From positions 1-64,000 of the forward strand of contig JADNRX010000142.1 of the NCBI GenBank assembly GCA_015501595.1: a stretch of DNA of 64,000 bases, given 5' to 3'. Position numbers and translations under genes: made by a program. The notes beneath the pieces are model-generated. The model was given only the letters and a program-made list of their open reading frames with translations. It did not search any database and was not told the DNA's origin. This DNA is from Hymenopellis radicata. Taxonomy: Eukaryota; Basidiomycota; Agaricomycetes; Agaricales; Physalacriaceae. Below, one piece after another: positions 1 to 10,001 of this stretch; position 1 is the first letter of the stretch; each line of letters starts with the position of its first letter.

Positions 1-769
1 CTGTAAGAGCAGTACGACGCCCGCTGAAAGCCGCACCACGGTCCGAAAGGTGACGGGAACGAAAGTGAAGAGACTAAACAGAGCTCACAAAAAAGTCGTA
101 GGGTACACCGAACTGAATCATAGAAGACTGTATAGCGTATGTTAAAATAAAACTAAAGAAAACTGAGAAGAAATACGCACCGTTCTGGGCTAGGCGCGCC
201 CACGACACCAACCCCCAATCACAGCTTCTGGTCTCGTTGAAAGTGTGAAGATGGCGGCGTAGAGCTCAATCGACCTCCTAAAGTCCGGTACCATCGTCCA
301 GAAACGCCAATTTGAACTCGCTAACGAAAAGTGGGCAAGCCTGTGTCTTGTGAGAGGCCGAAGAAGAGAGCGCGCCGCCATCAACATTGCAGCTCCGTCG
401 CAAAAGCAACACGCACCGCCCAACCCCAGGCATAACGTGTCCGCGACGCCGTCCAAACTAAATCCCAACTTCTCTCCTCATTTTATCCTGCAGACTTTTC
501 AAGTCCGTCACCGCCGTTTCATATGCATTACCGTGCGCGACGGAATCCAAGCACGAGGAAAGCAGAAATGACACAGACGCGGCAGTTGGTCGCGAGGCGT
601 TCGTCCCTGTTTGAGGTAGCATGAGAGAGGACGAAAATAAGCATGAAGGAAACGCACCTTGGCAGGCAGAACATGCTGCTGCTCATTCAGCAACTTCTCC
701 TGCTCTCCGAGTCCCAGTAAGGCCTAGCGCCGTCATCAAGAAGCTTATGCGTTCGGGTTGCCCCCCGCC
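1..769. other. Repeat-derived DNA without a convincing gene
   Basis: No open frame here shows a recognisable domain or a believable exon structure. The stretch around 177-250 resembles the stretch around 31715-31800 inside the 6.5-kb element (both carry a GGGCT(A/G)G-CG(C/T)GCCCAC-AC block followed by a GTGAAGA block), so I read it as part of a dispersed repeat family rather than host genic DNA. The resemblance was judged by eye. Confidence 0.4.
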
Positions 770-1185
770 TAGAGCATGCCACGAGTTTCGGCCAGTGCAG
801 GTAACTCGCAGGTAACCTGCGACTCGCGACTCGCGACCCGGGTTCGCGCAAGTCGCAGGTTTGAGGTTGGAGGATTCTGCAAGTACTTGCACAGGTTCCG
901 GTAGTCAGTTACAATATAATATTATGCATATAAACTGTGTTATACATATGAATATGATCCAACAGAGTTGCAATAGGCTATAGAGATGATGTTTGCACTA
1001 GTTTGACCTCAGTTGAAGGGGATATGAGTGGGTTATAGCTCAAAACTCGTCAAAAACTCGCAAACTCGCGAGTTTTAGACCCGCGACTCGCGAGTTTGAG
1101 ACAAGTCGTAAGTCCGGACTTCAGATATGCAAACTCGTGCAAACTCGACCCGCCGGACCCGGGTTTAGACTCGTGGCATGCTCTA
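770..1185. mobile_element. 416-bp non-autonomous hAT-type element
   Basis: The ends are inverted repeats: TAGAGCATGCCACGAGT at 770 and its complement ending at 1185. They are flanked by a perfect 8-bp direct duplication, CCCCCGCC, at 762-769 and 1186-1193. Eight-bp duplications with TIRs starting TAGAG or CAGGG are typical of hAT transposons. The interior is rich in short CGCGAGT/ACTCGCG palindromic units and has no coding capacity, so this is a MITE-like derivative mobilised in trans. Its subterminal ACTCGCGA repeats resemble those at the ends of the elements at 24186 and 29319. Confidence 0.85.
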
Positions 1186-3964
1186 CCCCCGCCGTCGTGG
1201 TGAAGAAGCAAAAACCGATGACAGACATGGCGGCGTGGGGGCCCGGGAGTTATCCGAGCTTTTCAAGTGCAGCGCCGTCGTTCAGGATCGTGGCTGCTCC
1301 GTCCTGGAGGCTTACGCGTTGAGGCTGTCGCCAGGACGGCGAAAAATCGACCCCTCAATCGGCAGAAAGGCGACGCTGAACTAGCAGGCTCATCAACGTC
1401 ATCCGGAGGTGTTGCTGCTCCGTCCGTGAGGACGACTCGTTCGGAAGGAGAGAGGCCAAGGAGACTCGGACAACGGCTGAACGAGGTGCTGGTGGTAAGA
1501 CGAGAGTGACATGATCGAGTGGATACAGAGTCGATCAACTCAAAGACTGATCCAGGACTGATCAGACTTAGTTTGATCCTCTCTCTGTGCTCGCCACCAT
1601 GGCCGACGACGTGCATGGGACCTCAAATTTCTTCGTTCTTTTCTGCTTCGCTTTTGTTCAGTCGACTGCCTTTCTTCCACCTATTTAATCGTTCTGGCCA
1701 CCGCAATCTGGATGCGCTCTACATTTTACATTCTGATGCTAGTCTTCGCGACGGTACCCACTCGAATAGTGTACAGGGCTCAATTCTGGAGAGTGTGGCC
1801 ATGCTGTCTTCGCCGCCTACAATGAGGCTCACCTTGGTCGTCGGTGCTTGATGACATCGAGAACGCACCCCAGAGGGTGCGTGCTTTCTATTCATCCTGA
1901 TGCGCCGTTTGATGACGCTTATCATGAGATGTCGACGCACACATGGTAGGCCCCACCTGGTTTGTCTCTCGTCTCTGTCCTCGTCTTAGATCTGTTTGAC
2001 CTCGCCGTTGTTTTTCGATTTACCCGGCTCGTATGTGAGTAGTCGTTTTTGACAATGGCCGCTAATGTTCCTTTGTCAGTCGCACCGTTAGACGACATCA
2101 CCCGGAGTCTCTTCTCCACAGGCTCCCTGAGTTGTGATTGCTCATGGAGACTGTGCGTGGTTGAGACTCCATCATGCACGTCGATCGTCACCGCGCAATT
2201 GCTCAGGGACTGTCGGCGGGCATGAATGAAGAAAGGGTTCAATTGTGTGATAAGTTTACTTGGACCATTGCTGGCTCAAGGGTGTAGGTGGAAGCTGATT
2301 TTATGTGCTACACGGTGACCTTTGCCATATGGGAAAGTCACCACATAGCATGTCAACTTCGTCCGGGGGTTGTTTCTCTGAGCACACCACCTCAAGTATT
2401 TCCCCAAGATGAGGTTAACTAAAGTTTACAGCAGTCTCTATTACAACAAAAGGTATTGGAATGGGAAACTACGAAGACTCGTGCGGGGAAACTATGAAGA
2501 CTCGTGCGACAGCTCGATGATCGAACATCTTACCTCTCCCTCTTACCACCATGATCGGGTATTTTCTGGGAATACGAATTCAACAGCTGGCCCATGTAGA
2601 GTCAGGCTGACCTTGAGCAGGACTTTGTGGGCCAGCTGTTAAATTTGCATCTTGTTCTTACTGCTGCAACGTCCACCACTTGCCACGTCAGCATCACCGG
2701 TATGCTCGGTTCTTGGCCTCAGTTCGATCATTTCTCTTCCTCTTACCACCATCCACCAGACCAGCGCTTTCCACCATTACCGTCATTGCAAGGAAAAAAT
2801 GTTCAAGTGCGCTATTTGTGTTTTCTTCGTGTTTACTGACCAATTCTCCATCTCAGTACCAGGGTGAGGACGTGCACGACGGTGCCAACTACCAGGACAA
2901 GAACCCGACCACCGGCCCACCTGAACAACCACGACCATGCCAGCATGGGGAAGAGACGACGACGCCGGCACTGGGACGAGCATAACAATGAGCACGACAC
3001 CACTCAGAGGACAAGACGACACCAACACTAGGACGAGCTTAACGACGACCACGGAGACAAGACCAATGCTTGATTCAGTTAGCATGTTTGGTGAGTTTTT
3101 TTTTTCATGTAGCGACGTAGCTGACAGGTCTAGTGCCACTGCGCAGAACCTCACTCTCGAGTCTCATGCCAACAAGAACGACCGAGTCCTGCTCCTGCTG
3201 TGACCACGACCATGTCCCCCACCCGCAACGACGATCACCCATGACGATGACCATGTCCCGCACCCACGACGACGACCATGTCCCGCACCCCAACGACGAC
3301 CACCCACAACGACGCCCGCACCCACGACGACGACCATGCCCCGCACGACTAAGTACTGCGCCATGTGCCCTTGAACAACGAGTCCTGCTATGACCATGAC
3401 CAAGCCCTACCGCGACTACGATGAGCCCACAACCACTACTACGACAGGCCCACAATCACTACGACACGCTCACAATTACTATCGCAATGAGCTCACGCCT
3501 ATGACTACGTAGTATGACGAGTCCCACACCCGTGACCATAATGAACTGCACAACCACAACGAGGACACCGACCACCACGAGGACAGAACCTGGACTATGA
3601 CGAGGATAGCGATGAGGACTGCAACAAGGATAACAACCACGACAAGGACAGCCACTTGCACTATGACGAGGACACTACGATGAAGATAGCGACTTGAACC
3701 ACGATGAGGACAGCGACGAGGACTACAACAACAAGAACAGCGATGAGGACTACGATGAGGACAGCGATGAGGACTACGATGAATCCACGACCATGGCAAA
3801 CCTCATAACCACGACGAGGACAGCAACCACAATGAAGGACGAGGATGGCATTAACAATGAACGACAATGACAGCAATCACGACGAGTGAGAAGGATGACA
3901 ACCATGATGAATGATGACTGCCATAGACACGCTCGCGTCCCGAGTTATGTATTACTAACTGCAT
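1186..3964. repeat. Dispersed repeat DNA with GAC-rich low-complexity tract
   Basis: No gene is supported. Parts of the stretch match parts of 33000-34900, for example the hairpin at 2582-2641 against 33635-33695, so it appears to be a diverged copy of the same repeat family. From about 2860 to 3940 the plus strand becomes a degenerate GAC/ACGACGACC trinucleotide tract, giving long spurious frames of Asp/Thr/His on one strand and Val/Arg on the other. One CTTACGCGT motif, the complement of the recurring ACGCGTAAGC, lies at 1311-1319. Confidence 0.5.
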
Positions 3965-4223
3965 TACTGTACTATTTCGACCTTATCTTCGCATAACGCA
4001 TAACGGAGGCCTGTGAAATGAAGAGTTGAGGGTACCATAATGCATAACGGCCAAAATCGGGCCCCAGGTAAGGCCCAAAAAGGAAATTTTTTAGCGCGGC
4101 GGCTATTGCCGCTGCTCCCGCCTGCCCATATAAGGAAATTGGACCCTGAATGAAGAGTAACATCTGTGAAGAGCATGCATAACGCATCACGCCCCATGAA
4201 GACAAGGTCGAAATAGTACAGTA
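3965..4223. mobile_element. 259-bp MITE with TA duplication (Tc1/mariner-like)
   Basis: Inverted terminal repeats of about 25 bp (starting TACTGTACTATTTCGACC) lie at 3965 and, complemented, at the end at 4223, with one mismatch. The outermost TA on each side fits the TA target duplication of Tc1/mariner-type elements. There is no coding capacity. Two other copies with the same terminal motif lie at 28719-28955 and 33965-34358. Confidence 0.75.
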
Positions 4224-4764
4224 GTAGATATGTGTATATATATAGCATGTTCTGCAATATGTCCTATGTAAGCTGAAGAGAAAATTGAGGGATTTATTGG
4301 TTTTAGATAGCAGGCTTGAGTCTACCTCAGATTTGCTCAAGTGGATCTACAGCTACATCATAGTTCACTTGAGTATACTACGGTTGATTAGAAGTTACCA
4401 GAAGTGTGACTTGGGTTGACTTGAGTTGATCTGAAGTTGCATTAGGAATACGGCACCTGTGGACTGTGGCTTACAGCAACCCGTTAGGATTCTGGACTTA
4501 CATGTCCTAGGGCAACTATATGCCCTATAGTTAGCCTGAGTCTACTCAATAGCAGAACCACTTTTCCTGATGGGAATGTCCACGCCAGACTTCAAAAGTG
4601 AAGACGTGAAGTTTGAGCACAAGTGATATTGGTTGAATCACGATGGATGTATCGAATGGGATGTATGATGAACAGTGTACGTTAATATACTATGAAGGAA
4701 TGAAGAGCTGTACCGATGACTGCTAGAGTATATTACGATCTACGCGACTCCTGACCGGTTTTTG
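4224..4764. other. Intergenic, CTTGAG-rich
   Basis: No gene is seen. The stretch from about 4310 to 4450 carries repeated CTTGAG/TTGACTT words, similar in style to tracts at 5860-6070, 9740-10010, 29885-30060 and 34985-35150. Confidence 0.35.
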
Positions 4765-5754
4765 TTACTGTTCTGGTTCTACGCCTCTCAAGTTATTGTC
4801 GAGTAGATGCAACCCCCTCTCCAGACGCATGTGTATCTGCTTATGCAATCCCTCAGACAAGACATGCGTCGGACTATATAGGGCGAGGTGTCCATTGATG
4901 AGGTCTGCTAGGGGAAATTGAGCCGTGTCTCGGTCAGGGCTTTCGACCCAAGCAAGGAGGACTTGTGCTGTGGCTTTGCATTTGATCCAAGACGGGTGGG
5001 TTGGCCACAGGTTCATCAAGCATGACATTTGAGTATCCACTTCGGTTTGATCATAGTCGTTCGAATAACTGAAATAGTCGGTGGTGGTCATCAAGAAGGT
5101 GAGTGTCAGATTCCGAGGCTCATGAAGATGGTCAAGGAACTCCTGCTGCGCCGTGTCAGATTTCACAGACGAAAGGCCGCGAATATATCCCCGAAGCGGG
5201 ATGAATTGCGGATCCGATATATAGCTGATGGCCCATACATTGGAGAGCAGCCGCAACCAGTCCATTTCTATGAAAAGACAATAGGCCGTTTCGAGCCCCC
5301 GGGCAAGATCAATTTCCATAACTTCGAAGGCTCGATCATAAAGGTAGAAATTCGACCACGAAGACATTGAGGGGGTGCGATTCAATTGGTACACTGGAAC
5401 CTGCAGGATTTGGCGAAGATACGGGAAAGAAAAGGTCCCATCTCTCTGAGCAAACCAAGCATATATGGAGAGCAGGCTCTCCATAGAACGAATGACAAGA
5501 TTTCCATGGGGTTGGTCACGGTAGTAATCATTTTCATAATCGCAGAGGGTTGTACGGTGAATCACATTTTGCAGAAGTTTGGAGAGAGCGGATAATTCAT
5601 CAGGACTGAGCACATCTTCCCGGCGCATTCTTCTCTTCAGGATGCGCGGTTCCAACCCGTCCTGATAGTCCCAAGTAATGTCAAACAAAACCTGATTGGC
5701 AAGTTCATGCAGAGTGAAATCAAGCAGATGTAGATGCCTCCACTCCTCTTCCAA
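4765..5754 (-). CDS. Hypothetical protein, single exon, 329 aa
   Basis: This is the longest clean frame in the first 10 kb and needs no intron. The product is rich in Trp, Tyr and Leu, starts MEEEWRHLHLLDF and has alternating hydrophobic and polar stretches suggesting an all-helical soluble fold, with no signal peptide and no clear membrane segment. I recognise no domain. The style (many aromatic residues, an LDHLHEPRNLTLTF stretch near residue 205) is like the long C-terminal region of DUF6535 proteins, one of which lies about 4 kb to the right, but I see no DUF6535 core here. It could be an independent gene or a detached 3' part. The ATG at 5754 is the first in the frame. Confidence 0.6.
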   Translation of the reverse strand: MEEEWRHLHLLDFTLHELANQVLFDITWDYQDGLEPRILKRRMRREDVLSPDELSALSKLLQNVIHRTTLCDYENDYYRDQPHGNLVIRSMESLLSIYAWFAQRDGTFSFPYLRQILQVPVYQLNRTPSMSSWSNFYLYDRAFEVMEIDLARGLETAYCLFIEMDWLRLLSNVWAISYISDPQFIPLRGYIRGLSSVKSDTAQQEFLDHLHEPRNLTLTFLMTTTDYFSYSNDYDQTEVDTQMSCLMNLWPTHPSWIKCKATAQVLLAWVESPDRDTAQFPLADLINGHLALYSPTHVLSEGLHKQIHMRLERGLHLLDNNLRGVEPEQ

Positions 5755-6293
5755 TGGTGAATCTACAGCTCTCTCCAGGTATCCATGTTGTGAAACATGG
5801 TGAACGGCGAATTCTCCTGCACATCAGGAAACCGCCTCTGGCCCTAAAGCATCTCAAGGCAGGCCTCTTTTCTTGAGGTGCTTGAGATGCTTATGGGACT
5901 CTAAGTCTCTTGAGGTGCCTTGATACACACAGTCATGCCTCAACTCATCTCAAGTAGCTTTAAGTGATCTTGAATCATCAATCACTGTGTTGCTTCTCTT
6001 AAGGCAAGCACAGGTGACTGGAGACAGTCCTTGGCCCTACAACATACTTTAAGGGCTTTCAGGTGCATGACAGGACTTGAAGGATGTAATGGATTGCAGG
6101 AAGAACTCGAAAGAACTTTTCGCCAAGGCGGCACGCCGCACAAAGGTGCGACGACCAAGACCCTGGTCGAAAAAAATCATCAAGCAAATCCCAAAAATGT
6201 CGTCGGGGTTAACACTCTGAACAATGGGCGAATCTGCGATTGTTATATATTTTCGCTGCAGGCTCCGACATGAAAGATGCGTACTAACACCAG
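5755..6293. other. Intergenic, CTTGAG tract
   Basis: From about 5860 to 6070 there are many CTTGAGGTGCTTGAGATG-like words. Nothing coding can be supported. If the CtIP-like fragment to the right had an N-terminal half it should lie here or further left, but I could not find it. Confidence 0.35.
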
Positions 6294-7044
6294 AGACGCT
6301 CGCTCCTCTACGAGACCAAGATCCCGCAGGGTATCGACTATTCCAAGTACAAAGGTCGTGGGCGCTACTCCAACATCGGTGCTACACAACACGATGCGCA
6401 CAACACCACTATCAACGCTACATTCGCCATCGATCCGTCACGAAACGACGGGCTTGATTACGCATACGAGGAGGTCGTGCGCGGGAAGAAGAAACGCCGA
6501 AATCTACACGGCGGAGACTGCGAGTGTTGTCGAGACTACTACGAGGGCGTGGGTCCACTGCCCGCGACAGGGCATGCCCCTGTGGAAGAGCTCCGAACCT
6601 AACCAGAAGGCGTCCCCGGTGACAACACCGAGACGTGAAAGGAAGAAGGGCATATCGCGGCATCGGCATCAGTGGGCGCAGGGAGGGACGCCGCCGGATT
6701 ATTGGAATATTGGGTTCCCGGATACGCAGGAGGTGGAGAGTCGGCAAGATAGGCTGCAGACAATGTCAGCGTGGTTGGCAAGGCAGATGCGTGCTTACTC
6801 TGGCAAAATAAGCGACATGCGAAAGTCACTGTTGGCCGGGAGCCGCGGGAGAACGTCGGAAAACAATGGGCGCCTGGGCGGGGATTGGCTGCGTGCGACA
6901 AGCAGGCGAGTACGGGACGAAGGACTTCTTCGCGTCCGACTTTTTGCTGGGGAGAGGTTCGGGTCTGTGCACAGGGATAATCGAGCGGTCCAGAGCGGAG
7001 GAAAAAAGCGAAAAGACGGTGCCAGCACATCAATTGAAGGGTAG
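6294..7044 (+). pseudogene. CtIP/Sae2/Ctp1-like DNA-end-processing protein, C-terminal fragment
   Basis: Two frames together spell a CtIP/Sae2 C-terminal domain. From 6294 (just after a CTAAC-CAG acceptor) the frame reads YETKIPQGIDYSKYKGRGRY, then AYEEVVRGKKKRRNLHGGDC with a CxxC made by CECC, followed by RDYYEGVGPLP. From about 6570 a second frame gives SRHRHQWAQGGTPPDYWNIG and FPDTQEV, the RHR part of the family. Family members activate Mre11-Rad50 nuclease at double-strand breaks and are normally several hundred residues long with an N-terminal coiled coil. No N-terminal half is visible upstream, and a one-base frame change separates the two halves. I infer a 5'-truncated copy, or a gene with an unrecognised distant first exon plus a base error. 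The residues after the RHR part are not recognisable. Confidence 0.7.
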
Positions 7045-10001
7045 CGGGGTCGACGAGGCAGGATATATGTTAATGGTGGTTGGAGGGAGAGTCATGTGGT
7101 GAGAGTCCTGGTCACCGTTCGCAGGCAAGTTCTTGAGCAATACTGGTAGCCAAAGGAAATGAGAGAAACATACACGAAGCGCCGCCGCCAGCAGACGGCG
7201 ACGTCAGTTCCACCTGCTCCTGCCGTTGCAGAGCCCGTTCGAGGGTTGCTGCGGGGCTGGTTGATAATCAACGTTGCTCGTCGCCAGCGCCAATTTTTCG
7301 AATGAATGCTGCCAGTCGTCTGGGCTTATGCAGCGAGTCGTCCTCCGGTTGGTTGCGTCCTTTCCGGGGTCCAGACGGAAGAGAAAGTGCACAATGGCTG
7401 CGGGCAGCCCGTCCGGGAGTTGGGTGTCGATGGAGCGCCGAATTGACGATGGTGTTGGTGGTAGTAGGAGGGAAAGCACTGTTCGATCACTGCCCAGATA
7501 GTTCGGATCGGTCATCCGATCACGAACGGAACGAGCTCGACTACGCTCGGGACAGTGGCGACGGGCTCGGAGGGGTAATACAAGCATCGGGATCTCGTGT
7601 AGTATATCTATATTCTATGTACAAATAGAATTTTTGGTAATAATATTGCGTGGAGACATGGAATTGAGCTTACGTAGATAGTATCCCATCCAGCAACGTG
7701 AAATCATGCGCTCCATTGTGCTGAACCTCCCCGGCTCCTTGAAATTCTAATAGAATACACACTCATAATGCTATTTATTAATGAGAGCTCAATTTAGGGT
7801 GGACGCCTGTTGCGGTAATTTGTAGTTGCTCGAAGAGTCTAGCGCATGTAAGTGCCAGAGAACCGTTAATATGGCTACAGTAAGCTAAAAAAAATGGACA
7901 TTTTGAATGTTTTACATTCTCGCTCCCCGATGCAATCCCGCTGGGTCCGAACGAGCAACGCGAGCTCGTTCGCCTGCTGGAGCCATCCCGGTGTCGATCC
8001 CGTTGCCTAAAATGGCAGGAATCGAAAGCTTCTGCTTTCCTCTTAGCACCACCATGTCGATGATGTCGATGATCCCAATACCGTCGCCACTGGCCGAGCC
8101 TCCTTCGGCGTCACCGCGTTGTTTGGTTTGCGCGAATGACCTTGCTGCCTCTCTTTCGCACTGGAAGATGACGCCCAGGATGGACGGAATTTCAACGGAC
8201 GCATCTGTACGCCATTATGGATGTGCTTATATCAATATCGTACGGCCCCCGGCGTGTCGAAAGGATGCCCACTGGAACAGCAACGACTCAAGTTATACGG
8301 TCTCATAGGTCTTCGTAGGTGCGTATCATCTTCATTTGTTGTTGTCTCTATATGCAAGCTATTTTTATTTTAGACATTCATCGTGCCTTCAAGACGGGTA
8401 TACTATGAGAGTTCTACCCATGGATACAACGAGCAAGGCTTGTATGATGCCGCGGGCGTATACAATCTGGCTGGTACGCATTCTTGTTCTACAGCTTATC
8501 ATACTTTCTGACCGTGCGCGGACGCTTTCTGACAATAGCGGCCACCTTCGAATTTGGTTTTGCTTCAATAGGCCTTGCGACAATGGTTGCGAGAATGGCG
8601 ATATTCGCCCCCGAGAAATCATTCGCAATTCACACGACAACTCTTTTTCCCCATCCTTCATCTCAAATTTCTGCAAGTCCATTTGACCATCGGTCTCCGA
8701 CGGCCGTGATCGTACACGTCAGCACCACGTGAGTGTTGGGTTTTCTTCGATCACATTCGGTGCGATCCCAACTCTTTCCCTTCCTCATACCAGCGCGACT
8801 ACGACATGCCAACTGCGGTGACGACCTCTGACACGACCATAGAAGCGACCTCCACGCTCGGTCAGCCCCATCACGCACGACGCCAACGACCAAGCACCAC
8901 AGCGACGTCGATGACCCCAACAAGTAGCGGGGCTAGGACAACAACCACTAGCAAGGACGAGGACGACTAGCAAGGATGAGGATGACTGGCAACGAGGACG
9001 CAGCGTCAGCAGCTGAGGACGACCACGAGCAAGCCGCCAACAACCGAGTTCCCAATGAGCTGGCAACGACGCGACAACCCTCTCATCGACAACATCGAGG
9101 GACGAGCATGATGACCCGAGTGACGAGCACGACGAACTCCTGAGCAACGAGCACAACGAACTCCCGAGCAACGAGTACAACGAACCCCCCGAGCAACGAG
9201 CACACTGATCCCCCCAGCGACGAGCACGATGATCCCCCCAGCGACGAGCACAATGATCCCCCCAGCGACAAGCACGATGATCCCTGGCGACGAGCACGAC
9301 CACCCCCCGGCGATGAGCACGACCACCCCCAGCGACGACCCCGGCGATGAGCACGATGACCACCAGCGACGAGCACAATGCCCCGGCCGAGGAGCACGAC
9401 ACCCCCAGTCAGGACCCCAGTATGCACATCGGCTAGCAGAGTACGATTACGACGATGATGCCAACGATATGCATGACGAACTCGACCACGACCGTGCTGT
9501 ACCTCCAGGACTGCTACTAGGACTGTCCTACCCTCGTGATGGTTGTTTGGACTTGATTGTATTGAGGAGATACTGGCTATGATATGTTGTATATAGATGT
9601 GTGTTTATAACAGCTACCCTTGACTATGGATCTACATCTTTAGTAGTTTTGATACGATCTTTATTGATTTTAGATACTGAATTCATTCATTTCTGTCTCG
9701 AAGAATCATGTGGCCTTCGTAATTTTGCATTGGCTTTGAGCTGCCTTTGTGGACCGTGAAGGTGCCTTAAGCAGTCTACAGATCAGCTTAAGGAGTAGTC
9801 AAAGGGCTTCAAGATAAGTGCTTGTGGTACAGATGATTTAAGATGACTTACATGAGGTTTGAGTATCCTTAAAGGTGTCCTAAGGCTACTTAAGGCAGGC
9901 CTTACCGCCGAACCTTCATTTAAGGCACCTTGACAGCATTAGCAACTTAGCAGCCTTAAAGAGCCTACATGCCCTTAAGATATCTCCAGACCTCTTAAGG
10001 C
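7045..10001. repeat. Dispersed repeat block with 24-bp minisatellite
   Basis: No host gene is supported. About 360 bp at 7484-7845 is clearly similar to 32193-32545 inside the 6.5-kb element (shared words include GATAGTTCGGATCGGTCATC and CCTCCCCGGCTCCT). From about 8790 to 9480 the DNA is a degenerate minisatellite with 24-bp period around 9100-9400 (core GACGAGCACGATGATCCC), which gives spurious eight-residue repeat proteins on both strands. From 9740 a tract of CTTAAGG/CCTTAAG words runs to about 10000. Confidence 0.55.

Noticed and set aside
2860..3940. Asp/Thr-rich and Val/Arg-rich frames
   Set aside because: They result from a degenerate GAC trinucleotide tract with no start context, intron or domain.
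8785..9402. Long repeat-protein frames on the minus strand (VLVAGG repeats)
   Set aside because: They are translations of the 24-bp minisatellite; both strands and several frames stay open for the same reason.
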